A DNA stretch of 14,363 nt from Acholeplasmatales bacterium (GTDB taxonomy: Bacteria > Bacillota_I > Bacilli_A > Acholeplasmatales > Anaeroplasmataceae): assembly GCA_017388605.1 (NCBI GenBank), contig JAFPIE010000115.1, positions 1 to 14,363 on the forward strand. Direction: 5' to 3'. The notes beneath the pieces were generated by a model, which was given only the letters and a program-made list of their open reading frames with translations, did not search any database and was not told the DNA's origin. Position 1 is the first letter of the stretch. Every line of letters starts with the position of its first letter. This document shows positions 8,252-14,363 of this stretch, in pieces. A program made the translations under genes and the position numbers.

Positions 8252-9114
8252 CGTTCTTCTTCACTTGCCTTTAAATACATAGCAAGCTGTTTTTCTTCCT
8301 TTTCCTTTAAATTTGCCATAACGGCCATGGATTCAATATATAATTTAATGGTCTTAGTTAGGGTTGAATCCTCAGAATAATTTGCGACAGTAACGAAGTC
8401 GATTCTTTGTTCCTTAACTAATTGCTCTGCAGCCTTAGTTTTTCCACCACTAGGGTAAATAGCTAAAGCCTTACCACCCTTTTCACGAATTAGGGTCATA
8501 CATGGAATATCTGTAATTCCATCTCCAATATAAATCATATTTTCATAAGGGATTCTTCTTTCCTTTTTCGATGTAGCCTTGTTTAGGTTTTTATCATCGG
8601 TAACGGATAATACGCCCTTAGATACTCTAAAGATATATTGTGTTTTTTGGGTGAAGTTTATTGCGATTGCAGGCCATATAGCTTCTCCCTTATCATCATA
8701 TAGGAAGGAGCAGCCGTAAACGGCCTTGAAATATTTTGCAATTTCGGTTCCTTCAATAATTTCAGTGATACCACTTGAGATGATATAGTGCTCAATGGTT
8801 ACACCATTATCCTCACCAAATTTGTTGATTCTTTCAAACCAAGTAGAAACACCCTTATATAGCTGAACAGATTCACCACACTGGTTTAGGTATTCCCTTG
8901 TTAGCTTGATTCCCTTTTTCTTACATTGCTCTACCATGACATACATGTATGCAAGAATACCATCCATATCATTTTCAAGCTTTAATCTAGCACATTCCTC
9001 CCAGAATTCCTTAGGAGCCATACCTAGATTCTTGATGAAGTCATATTCCTGCATATCGGTTGGGGATAATGTCTTATCAAAATCATAAAGAAGAGCAATA
9101 ATTGGTTTTGCCAT
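8248..9114 (-). CDS. HAD-superfamily phosphatase (phosphoserine-phosphatase-like)
   Basis: Probable cytoplasmic phosphomonoesterase of 288 residues; the substrate is unknown. The motifs are in HAD order: motif I DFDKT with nucleophile Asp11 and Asp13, motif II SSG at 113-115, a candidate motif III Lys in the 157-166 region, and motif IV GDGITD at 197-202. A helical C1-type cap of about 90 residues lies between motifs I and II, as in the phosphoserine phosphatase group. The SD AGAGAGG is well placed upstream of the ATG at 9114, 15 bp after the LRR gene stop. The 3' end overlaps ybeY by 4 bp, which ties it to the ribosome and salvage operon. Confidence 0.87.
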   Translation of the reverse strand: MAKPIIALLYDFDKTLSPTDMQEYDFIKNLGMAPKEFWEECARLKLENDMDGILAYMYVMVEQCKKKGIKLTREYLNQCGESVQLYKGVSTWFERINKFGEDNGVTIEHYIISSGITEIIEGTEIAKYFKAVYGCSFLYDDKGEAIWPAIAINFTQKTQYIFRVSKGVLSVTDDKNLNKATSKKERRIPYENMIYIGDGITDIPCMTLIREKGGKALAIYPSGGKTKAAEQLVKEQRIDFVTVANYSEDSTLTKTIKLYIESMAVMANLKEKEEKQLAMYLKASEEER

Positions 9115-9129
9115 ATATAATTACCTCTC

Positions 9130-10566
9130 TTATGCTTGGAATGCAAATAAACCAAATTTATTCGATAATTTTTGCATTTCCTTGTAAATATAAATTAAGA
9201 AATCGCCATGTAGATTATAATTTGTTTCTAATGTCTTAAATTTATCCTTATAAGCCATAGCTTCTTCTTCACTAATTGGTTCTAGATTTTGATTTACCAT
9301 TTCAACATCATATTTCTTGGCAACCTCATTAATTGGAAGTCCTGTTAATTCCTCAATGGCCTTAACGTGCTCATCTAAATGCTCCCAAATAATATCCATT
9401 AAGGAATAGATGCTTCCTAACTCATTATAATATTGAACGGTATGCTCAAAGATATATTGGCTTAATTTAACCTGATCAACTGTTGGATCATCTTCCATCT
9501 TACGCTTTAAATTGACTAGGTATGTCCATTTAGGGCATCCATCAATTTGGGCTAAGAAGCCTTGAGTTGTTTGAATTACAGCAGCATCAATAGCATCCTT
9601 TATTTCATCATGCTGATCTTCTGTGATTAATTTATTCTTGAACTGGGTATCAAATTTTGCTGCAAGCTCACTATACTGGTTGATAGCAAATTCTCTATCG
9701 TAATTTCCATTACCATAATTTGCCTCTAATATTTGTGCTCTTACAAAGCAATAATTGATTCCATCCTTAACGACTACCTCAACACCCTTGTTTTCAATCA
9801 TTATACCCTCAAGGTATGGTACCTTAATAGAGAATGTTGAAACTAGATTTTTGTTTGCTAAAACATTAATCTTTAAAACTAAGAAATCAGGATCTGTTTC
9901 AGAATACATACCAATGAGTGGCTTAGATTCACCTGCAACCTCAAATGTGATATTAGGCATTTCCTTTTTATGCCATACAGCAACCATGAATTCATCGCCA
10001 TCGAAATAGAATGGAATGTCTAAATCCTTAGCAGTCATTTCACCAACGGTAATCTTTTCAAATTGCTCATCGACATATCTTGCACGAGATGCAACAATAT
10101 CACTATTGATGGATTCTCTTGCTTCCATAAGCTCAATTGGGAATGCAGCGGCATGACCATTCGATCTACCTAAGGTCTTATGCTCATCTCTTTCCTTTAG
10201 GAATTCATCAATTTGACCCTTGCACATATTACCTAAGAATGCATTAGCACCAATTGTTTTAATAGATTTTGGTAATTCAACAGATTCCAAATTACATGAA
10301 ATAAATGCCCAGTCCTCAATGGTCTCTAAGCCCTCTTCAAAGACAACCTCACTAAGCATTGGACAATTCGCAAATGCGTATGGTCCAATAACCTTAACGG
10401 TCTTTGGAATAATAACCTTTTTTAAGGTAGGCATATCGGTTAATGCCTGTGCTTCAATTTTAGAAACTGGTTTACCCTCAAGTTCAGTTGGAATCTCAAT
10501 TTCAACCTCATCCTTGCTTGCACCTGTAATTACTGCAATTTTACCTTGAAATTCATAACGTATCAT
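9130..10566 (-). CDS. Cytoplasmic leucine-rich-repeat (LRR_5/BspA-like) protein with an unrecognised C-terminal region
   Basis: The function is not known. Of 478 residues, about 30-112 hold three to four BspA-type repeats: LKKVIIPKTVKVIGPYAFAN, LSEVVFEEGLETIEDWAFIS and LESVELPKSIKTIGANAF. The remainder falls into a mostly beta region (about 160-275, with DIPFYFDGDEFMVAVWH) and a mostly helical acidic tail (about 280-478); I recognise neither. No signal peptide, anchor or membrane segment is seen, whereas BspA-type repeats are usually on exported proteins. The start at 10566 is firm, with AGGAGG 8-9 nt upstream. It is the first gene of the probable LRR-HAD-ybeY-cdd-era-recO-ABC operon, with its own promoter and a palindrome upstream. 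Confidence 0.8.
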   Translation of the reverse strand: MIRYEFQGKIAVITGASKDEVEIEIPTELEGKPVSKIEAQALTDMPTLKKVIIPKTVKVIGPYAFANCPMLSEVVFEEGLETIEDWAFISCNLESVELPKSIKTIGANAFLGNMCKGQIDEFLKERDEHKTLGRSNGHAAAFPIELMEARESINSDIVASRARYVDEQFEKITVGEMTAKDLDIPFYFDGDEFMVAVWHKKEMPNITFEVAGESKPLIGMYSETDPDFLVLKINVLANKNLVSTFSIKVPYLEGIMIENKGVEVVVKDGINYCFVRAQILEANYGNGNYDREFAINQYSELAAKFDTQFKNKLITEDQHDEIKDAIDAAVIQTTQGFLAQIDGCPKWTYLVNLKRKMEDDPTVDQVKLSQYIFEHTVQYYNELGSIYSLMDIIWEHLDEHVKAIEELTGLPINEVAKKYDVEMVNQNLEPISEEEAMAYKDKFKTLETNYNLHGDFLIYIYKEMQKLSNKFGLFAFQA

Positions 10567-10610
10567 ATCTTTACCTCCTGGTGTTTCGAAAAATCGTTAG
10601 TGTATATCAT

Positions 10611-10639
10611 ATTTTACCATTTTTTAACTTTTAATACAA
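10611..10639 (-). promoter_or_regulatory. Candidate promoter of the LRR-HAD-ybeY-cdd-era-recO-ABC operon
   Basis: -35 TTGTAT (10634-10639), 17-bp spacer, -10 TAAAAT (10611-10616), about 45 bp before the LRR start codon. The -35 is weak (4 of 6) and the region is AT-rich, so alternatives such as TATGAT slightly downstream are possible. No other promoter is evident within the operon. Confidence 0.5.
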
Positions 10640-10648
10640 TGTATTAAA
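10630..10648. promoter_or_regulatory. Palindromic candidate operator overlapping the -35 element
   Basis: Perfect 9-bp arms TTTAATACA and TGTATTAAA around a single central base. The palindrome covers the predicted -35 hexamer, which is the geometry of a repressor site. The regulator is unknown. Confidence 0.4.
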
Positions 10649-10672
10649 CAACGATTTTTGAGTTTCGTTATT

Positions 10673-10708
10673 GGAAAAAATAAATTCCAGGCTTATATAC
10701 CTGGAATT
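10673..10708 (-). terminator. Rho-independent terminator upstream of the LRR promoter
   Basis: Perfect 9-bp stem, AATTCCAGG (10683-10691) with CCTGGAATT (10700-10708), and an 8-nt loop. On the minus strand it is followed by TTATTTTTT. It would stop transcripts coming from the his side, or a short transcript from 10709-10853, before the LRR promoter. Confidence 0.75.
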
Positions 10709-10853
10709 CTTCACAGATTCAATTTTTATTCATGTATAAATTAAAATACTCTCTTCTTTATTCTATGTTATGTAACCATAGAGTCTAAAAAGGAGTTATT
10801 TCCAAAAATAAGACATATTCTTTGTGTTGTATGAAACAAATGCAAAAAGCATG
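10709..10853. other. 145-bp gap between two minus-strand terminators, no gene seen
   Basis: No open reading frame longer than about 18 codons with a ribosome binding site was found. The only local structure is a short imperfect hairpin (CTATGTTA paired with TAACCATAG, with one bulged C) near 10763-10781. A small RNA ending at the 10673-10708 terminator is conceivable, but I see no convincing promoter. Confidence 0.4.
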
Positions 10854-10877
10854 AAAAAAAGCGCATTTTTTGCGCTT
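10854..10877 (-). terminator. Terminator of the hisF-hisIE unit
   Basis: A 7-bp stem, AAGCGCA (10871-10877 read on minus) with TGCGCTT (10859-10865), a 5-nt loop, then a run of U residues (10854-10858). The stem overlaps the hisIE stop codon at 10876-10878, so transcription ends essentially at the end of the gene. Confidence 0.85.
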
Positions 10878-11523
10878 ATCTTTTCTTTAATTCTTCAAAT
10901 ACATCACTCCAAGAAATGTCCTTTACACCCATTTCTACAGATAAATGATAGATTAAATCGGCAATTTCACCAACAATTTGAGTTTTATCTCCATCCTTAC
11001 ATGCAATAACCGTTTCTGTTGCTTCCTCTCCAACCTTCTTAAGGATTTTGTTTTCACCCTTTTCGATTAGATAATTGGTGTAAGAGCCTTCTACTGGGTT
11101 TTCGATTCTATCCTTGATGGTAGCCTCTAAATTAAATAATTCAATATCGGATTTTTGAACCTTTGCTCTATTTACTAATACATCAATATCCTCTTCTAAA
11201 TCTCTATAGAAGCAGGTTGCATGACCTGTATGGCATGAAATACCACCTACCTGCTCTACTTGGAATAATAGGGCATCACCATCACAATCGATAGATAATC
11301 CTTTCATATATTGGAAATATCCTGAGGTTTCACCCTTAACCCATAGGGATTTTCTAGATCTAGACCAATAGGTCATTTGCTTCGTCTCTAGAGTTTTCTC
11401 TAAAGCTTCCTTGTTCATATAGGCAACCATTCTTACCTTTTTTGCATGATAATCCTGAATAACACAGCATACTAGGCCATTCTCATCAAATTTTACAGCC
11501 TCTAAAATCTCTTTTTTTGTCAT
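10876..11523 (-). CDS. hisIE: Bifunctional phosphoribosyl-AMP cyclohydrolase / phosphoribosyl-ATP pyrophosphatase
   Basis: Carries out steps two and three of histidine biosynthesis: PR-ATP to PR-AMP (HisE domain) and PR-AMP to ProFAR (HisI domain). The 215 residues are normal for the fused enzyme. The HisI half (about 1-115) shows [33 protein letters not shown], the metal-binding DCDGDALL and [11 protein letters not shown]. The HisE half (about 120-215) shows [15 protein letters not shown] and [11 protein letters not shown]. The ATG overlaps the hisF stop by 4 bp. A terminator lies on the stop codon, so the operon ends here. Confidence 0.97.
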   Translation of the reverse strand: MTKKEILEAVKFDENGLVCCVIQDYHAKKVRMVAYMNKEALEKTLETKQMTYWSRSRKSLWVKGETSGYFQYMKGLSIDCDGDALLFQVEQVGGISCHTGHATCFYRDLEEDIDVLVNRAKVQKSDIELFNLEATIKDRIENPVEGSYTNYLIEKGENKILKKVGEEATETVIACKDGDKTQIVGEIADLIYHLSVEMGVKDISWSDVFEELKKR

Positions 11524-12275
11524 AGTCTTACATTGACTCCTTTATTCTTTAAATATTCCTTTAAATCCTTAATTTCAAGCTCCTTGTAATGGAATAGGCT
11601 TGCAGCTAGTGCTGCATCCGCATGTCCCTCACTAAAGGCTAAGTAAAAATCCTCCATAGACCCAGCTCCACCGGATGCGATAACTGGAATGTTTACAGAT
11701 TCCGAAACTAAGCGAGTAAGCTTAAGCTCATAGCCCTTCTTAGTGCCATCTGCATCCATTGAGGTAAGTAGGATTTCACCTGCACCTAAGGCATCTACTT
11801 CCTTTGCCCAGGAAACTGCCTCAAGTCCAGTTGCAGTTCTTCCACCATGGATATAAACCTCATAGAATTCTCCATTCCACTTTGCGTCTATAGCAACAAC
11901 AATACACTGGTTACCATATTTCTTAGCGCCTTCTTTAATAAGCTCCTTATTCGTTACTGCAGAGGAATTTAAGGAAACCTTATCCGCTCCAGCATTTAAG
12001 ATATTTGAAATATCCTCTAAAGTTCTAATTCCACCACCTACGGTAAGTGGAATAAATACCTTTTTCGCGGTCTTTTTTACTACATCAAGGATGATTCCTC
12101 TTTTTTCATAGGATGCAGTTATATCTAAGAATACAACCTCATCTGCCCCAAGCTTAGAATATCCATCTGCAATTTCTGTTGGGTCTCCAGCATCCTTTAA
12201 ATTTATGAAATTTACACCCTTTACTACTCTACCTTCTTTAATATCAAGGCAAGGTATAATTCTTTTTGTTAGCAT
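11520..12275 (-). CDS. hisF: Imidazole glycerol phosphate synthase cyclase subunit
   Basis: Cyclase half of IGP synthase. It combines PRFAR with ammonia supplied by the HisH glutaminase to give IGP and AICAR. The TIM-barrel of 251 residues begins [20 protein letters not shown], with the catalytic Asp11 and Asp130 in place, phosphate-binding [10 protein letters not shown] near 80-89, and SGGAGS in the C-terminal half. I start it at the ATG at 12273-12275. That puts GGAG 6 nt upstream; an in-frame GTG at 12287 falls inside that Shine-Dalgarno region and would add residues the family lacks. hisH and hisA, the usual neighbours, are not in this window. Confidence 0.97.
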   Translation of the reverse strand: MLTKRIIPCLDIKEGRVVKGVNFINLKDAGDPTEIADGYSKLGADEVVFLDITASYEKRGIILDVVKKTAKKVFIPLTVGGGIRTLEDISNILNAGADKVSLNSSAVTNKELIKEGAKKYGNQCIVVAIDAKWNGEFYEVYIHGGRTATGLEAVSWAKEVDALGAGEILLTSMDADGTKKGYELKLTRLVSESVNIPVIASGGAGSMEDFYLAFSEGHADAALAASLFHYKELEIKDLKEYLKNKGVNVRL

Positions 12276-12305
12276 AATAATCTCCACCTAAAAAAACTTA
12301 AGTAG

Positions 12306-12334
12306 ATTATAGCAACAAATATATGCTTTTTCAA
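12306..12334 (-). promoter_or_regulatory. Promoter of hisF-hisIE
   Basis: -35 TTGAAA (12329-12334), 17-bp spacer, -10 TATAAT (12306-12311), close to consensus. The expected start near 12299 leaves a leader of about 24 nt, so there is no room for a T-box or leader-peptide attenuator. Any control must act at the promoter. Confidence 0.85.
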
Positions 12335-12404
12335 GGTTATCATTAGATAAAGAATGGTTTTTTGTTTAGTTTTTGGGGTTTAAATTTATTCATTCTTCTA
12401 CATC

Positions 12405-12447
12405 AATAAGAAAAAAGTACTTTCAATTGTTATTTCTTGAAAGCACT
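12405..12447 (-). terminator. Rho-independent terminator of the 13324-12459 gene pair
   Basis: On the minus strand an 11-bp stem, AGTGCTTTCAA (12437-12447) with TTGAAAGTACT (12416-12426) and one G-U pair, has a 10-nt loop. It is followed by TTTTTCTTATT. It lies 12 bp beyond the stop of the membrane protein gene and separates that unit from hisF. Confidence 0.88.
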
Positions 12448-12458
12448 CATTTTATTCT

Positions 12459-13112
12459 TTATTTTATAAATTGGCATTTTATATTCATTGCAATTAAATT
12501 TTGCTTAATTGCATCATATACGGCTTCTCCATTCCATACAGGAACATCTATTGTATATGAATTCTTATTTTCTTTTACCTTAAATATGATTTTTCGAATA
12601 CTAGATTTATAAGTTTCTCCACTATATTCATATTTTTTTAATACAGGGTCATATCTTTTAGTTACATAGGATTCCTTAGAACCCATGCATTCTTTATAGT
12701 CTAGATAATATATATTATTTAATTTAAATTCATAGGTGTATTCCCATTTTCTTACAACTAAGGAATTGTTTAGATTATTATAGCTTATGGCATTTTCATT
12801 TTTCTTACCAATTGTTTTGTAATGATTTATTCTATTCAAAAGAATAAATATAATTATTCCCATAGTACATAAAAGGATGGTTGGCCATAAATAGGATATA
12901 CCGAAGGATGGATTATAATCACTAAGATTACTTTCATACATATAAACATCATCGTTATAGAATCCTACCTCAAGGTATAGAATAAATAATCCACCCAAGA
13001 AGAATGCTAAGGCAGGTACAATTCTTACAACCATATGTAGTGGCTCATGAACAGATTTTGCAACATGAACTAATCCTTCTGGTTCTTTATAATTTGTTTC
13101 CTTATAAATCAT
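12459..13112 (-). CDS. Two-helix membrane protein of unknown function
   Basis: I do not recognise a family. Of 217 residues, two membrane segments are clear, about 29-49 (VRIVPALAFFLGGLFILYL) and 75-94 (LWPTILLCTMGIIIFILL), separated by an acidic, tyrosine-rich loop. The C-terminal 120 residues look like alternating beta strands ending in a helix (GEAVYDAIKQNLIAMNI). That layout is loosely like membrane-anchored bacterial PH-type domains, which is only a guess. The start has GGAGG upstream and overlaps the stop of the preceding small gene by 4 bp (ATGA), so the two are co-expressed. A strong terminator follows. Base composition is somewhat more AT-rich than the housekeeping genes. Confidence 0.75.
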   Translation of the reverse strand: MIYKETNYKEPEGLVHVAKSVHEPLHMVVRIVPALAFFLGGLFILYLEVGFYNDDVYMYESNLSDYNPSFGISYLWPTILLCTMGIIIFILLNRINHYKTIGKKNENAISYNNLNNSLVVRKWEYTYEFKLNNIYYLDYKECMGSKESYVTKRYDPVLKKYEYSGETYKSSIRKIIFKVKENKNSYTIDVPVWNGEAVYDAIKQNLIAMNIKCQFIK

Positions 13113-13435
13113 CCTATTTCCTCCAAAAGCTTTTGATTTAGTTTTATATATTCTAATTGCTTTTTAGATAATTCTTCCTTATGAAATCCTAAATGATTCA
13201 TATATTCTATTTGCTTTTGATTTAAATCCAAAACATAATAATCGATAGATACATCTCCTAAGCAAATAGAATTAATATCTAATGGATTAAATTCATTCTC
13301 CTTTAGCTTTGTTTTTACCTTCAAATCTAAATTTGATGGAAAAGAATTCTTTAATATATAGAATGGATTTTGAAATAGAATTCCTCTATAATCATTGATT
13401 TTAAAGAAAACAAAATCATAATGTATGAAAATAAA
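13109..13435 (-). pseudogene. Probable 5'-truncated gene of unknown function
   Basis: I do not recognise the product. The reading frame is open from a stop at 13436-13438 down to the TGA at 13109, but has no ATG before the middle of the protein. The first usable initiator is a TTG at 13322-13324 without a Shine-Dalgarno sequence, giving 71 residues. The codons upstream of that TTG still read like protein (KINDYRGILFQNPFYILKN), suggesting the original gene began further upstream and lost its 5' end near 13,420. The C-terminal part is helical and charged (KKQLEYIKLNQKLLEEIG). It overlaps the downstream membrane protein gene by 4 bp, which argues it was a real gene. Alternatively it is a small intact gene starting at TTG. 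Confidence 0.5.
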
Positions 13436-14363
13436 TTAAAAGATCAAGAAAATGAATTAAAAGATGAAAATGAGAATTTACATAATGATTTAGAAGATTT
13501 AAATCAAGAACATACCGCATATGTAACTAATGCTGAGCATGAATTTGATTTACTTAAACAACAAATTGATAATATGGAAAAAGCTTTAAAAGAGGCTAAA
13601 ACTAATTTAAATAATGAAATAACAAAAAATAAAACTAATTTAGATTCATTAAATGATTTATTTAATAATGAAAGAAGAGAATTACAATCAAAAATAGATA
13701 ATATTAGTAATGATTTAAATAATAAAGAAAAACAATTAACAACATTGGTATCAAAAAAAGAACAATTAGAAAAAATAATTAATGATAAAGATGAATTAAT
13801 TAATCAAATAAAAGATGATACAATAAAAGAAAAAGATGAATTTAATTCAAAATATGATGAATTACGTAAAAAATATAATGATTTAAATGATGGTTCAATG
13901 ATGAAAAATTTAGAATATACTAGAGATAATGCTCTATTAACACAACAAATAGAATATTTAAATAAAAAAAATGAGGAAACTGCAAAAGTTATAGAAGATA
14001 ACCAAAAAAGATATGAGGAAAGACTTTTCGCATTAAGAAATGAGGTTGAAAAAGATTTGAATGAAAAATTTGAAAGATTAAAAAAAGAAAAAACAGATTT
14101 AGAAACAAAATTATTAAATAAAAAGAAAGAAATGAAAGAATTAGAACAAAATTTCTTAAAGCAAACACAAACTAATGAAAAGGAAAAAAATGAATTATCA
14201 GATAAATATAATAATTTACAAAAAAAATTTGATGATTTATTAAGGAATTATGATCAAGAAAAAAATTCAAATTTAAAACAAATAAATTTATTAACTAAAG
14301 AAAATGATTCATTTAAAAATAATCTTAGTAGTACCGACCAAGCTATGAAAGCAAAGATTGCAA
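13421..14363 (+). CDS. Coiled-coil protein, open at the right window edge
   Basis: The frame is open from the ATG at 13421 to the end of the window: 314 codons, no stop. The translation is almost continuous amphipathic helix rich in Lys, Glu, Asn, Asp, Leu and Gln, with nearly no Pro, Gly, Trp or Cys. Examples are ENKLKDQENELKDEN at the start, LTQQIEYLNKKNEETAKV near 180, and KKEMKELEQNFLKQ near 250. There is no signal peptide or membrane segment. It is the only plus-strand gene, has no Shine-Dalgarno sequence or obvious promoter, and is far more AT-rich than its neighbours (about 15-30% G+C per 60-base line by count, against 30-45% to the left). Leu is almost always TTA. CAA is used for Gln and no in-frame TAA or TAG occurs. 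It may be an internal piece of a longer gene. Function is unknown; an SMC-like, surface or eukaryotic-type coiled coil cannot be told apart here. Confidence 0.65.
   Translation, partial: MYENKLKDQENELKDENENLHNDLEDLNQEHTAYVTNAEHEFDLLKQQIDNMEKALKEAKTNLNNEITKNKTNLDSLNDLFNNERRELQSKIDNISNDLNNKEKQLTTLVSKKEQLEKIINDKDELINQIKDDTIKEKDEFNSKYDELRKKYNDLNDGSMMKNLEYTRDNALLTQQIEYLNKKNEETAKVIEDNQKRYEERLFALRNEVEKDLNEKFERLKKEKTDLETKLLNKKKEMKELEQNFLKQTQTNEKEKNELSDKYNNLQKKFDDLLRNYDQEKNSNLKQINLLTKENDSFKNNLSSTDQAMKAKIA
13427..13468 (+). repeat. Tandem 21-bp (heptad) repeat at the start of the coiled-coil frame
   Basis: Two adjacent 21-base units, 13427-13447 and 13448-13468, agree at 19 of 21 positions and encode ENKLKDQ and ENELKDE. 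The unit equals seven codons, one coiled-coil heptad, so it looks like a recent duplication inside coding DNA. A partial, more diverged third unit follows. Confidence 0.7.

Larger units (their letters stand above)
10589..10659. repeat. Inverted repeat AAAAATCGTT ... AACGATTTTT flanking the LRR promoter
   Basis: Two perfect 10-bp arms, 10589-10598 and 10650-10659, bracket the predicted promoter with 51 bp between them. The right arm lies just outside the 9-bp palindrome. They could be paired operator half-sites or chance AT-rich similarity; perfect 10-base identity including CG is suggestive only. Confidence 0.4.

Noticed and set aside
7955..8380. A 141-codon plus-strand open frame opposite ybeY and the HAD gene
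   Set aside because: It is antisense to two conserved genes with intact motifs, and its Phe/Ile/Ser-rich sequence is what the reverse strand of Lys/Glu-rich genes gives.
9755..10549. Plus-strand open frames of 84 and 109 codons opposite the LRR gene
   Set aside because: They are antisense shadows with no ribosome site. The minus-strand gene has an AGGAGG site and recognisable repeats.
10732..10788. An 18-codon plus-strand frame in the gap after hisIE
   Set aside because: It has no Shine-Dalgarno sequence or promoter, and its length is within chance.
12276..12287. A GTG start for hisF four codons upstream
   Set aside because: The GTG falls within the Shine-Dalgarno region of the better ATG at 12275, and HisF proteins start at the [11 protein letters not shown] equivalent.
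12373..12612. A 79-codon plus-strand frame over the terminator and membrane protein 3' end
   Set aside because: It crosses a clear minus-strand terminator and overlaps a better-supported gene in antisense.
1..13324. UGA read as tryptophan (Mycoplasma-type code)
   Set aside because: Several conserved genes (cdd, ybeY, hisF, the ABC ATPase) end at TGA at the expected length and overlap the next start as ATGA; Trp is encoded by TGG.

Overview
The window looks like chromosome of an uncultured low-G+C Firmicute-type bacterium (Bacilli in the broad sense, for example the Erysipelotrichia, RF39 or Acholeplasma neighbourhood). The reasons are AT-rich coding DNA, strong AGGAGG-like ribosome binding sites, tight head-to-tail packing with 1-4 bp gene overlaps, and a canonical T-box leader. 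UGA serves as a normal stop (for example in cdd, ybeY and the ABC ATPase), which argues against the Mycoplasma/Spiroplasma code. The lineage is an inference and no finer placement is claimed.

Layout. Everything from 1 to about 13,400 is transcribed leftward (minus strand). Reading in the direction of transcription, the first block is a two-gene pair of unknown function (13109-13324 or longer, then a two-helix membrane protein at 12459-13112) closed by a strong terminator at 12405-12447. Next come hisF and hisIE with their own promoter (TTGAAA-17-TATAAT) and a terminator directly on the hisIE stop. A 309-bp intergenic stretch follows, with a second terminator, a palindrome and a promoter. It leads into a probable eight-gene operon: a leucine-rich-repeat protein, a HAD phosphatase, ybeY, cdd, era, recO, and an ABC-2 type ATPase and permease. 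The last block is a valine-type T-box leader (specifier GUC) controlling a GNAT acetyltransferase, valS and folC; folC runs off the left edge.

How the genes work together. The ybeY-cdd-era-recO core is a familiar Firmicute housekeeping group (ribosome/16S rRNA maturation, pyrimidine salvage, DNA repair), here led by a cytoplasmic LRR protein and a HAD phosphatase. The T-box block would couple valyl-tRNA synthetase, and with it the acetyltransferase and folylpolyglutamate synthase, to uncharged tRNA-Val. hisF and hisIE carry out three reactions of histidine synthesis but stand apart from other his genes.

The most unusual place is 13,400-13,440. A minus-strand gene there runs open upstream without any normal start, and meets a very AT-rich plus-strand reading frame that encodes almost pure coiled coil and stays open to the right edge. 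Strand, base composition and protein type all change at once. This looks like a recombination or insertion boundary, or a misjoined assembly. No CRISPR array, tRNA, rRNA or insertion sequence was seen.
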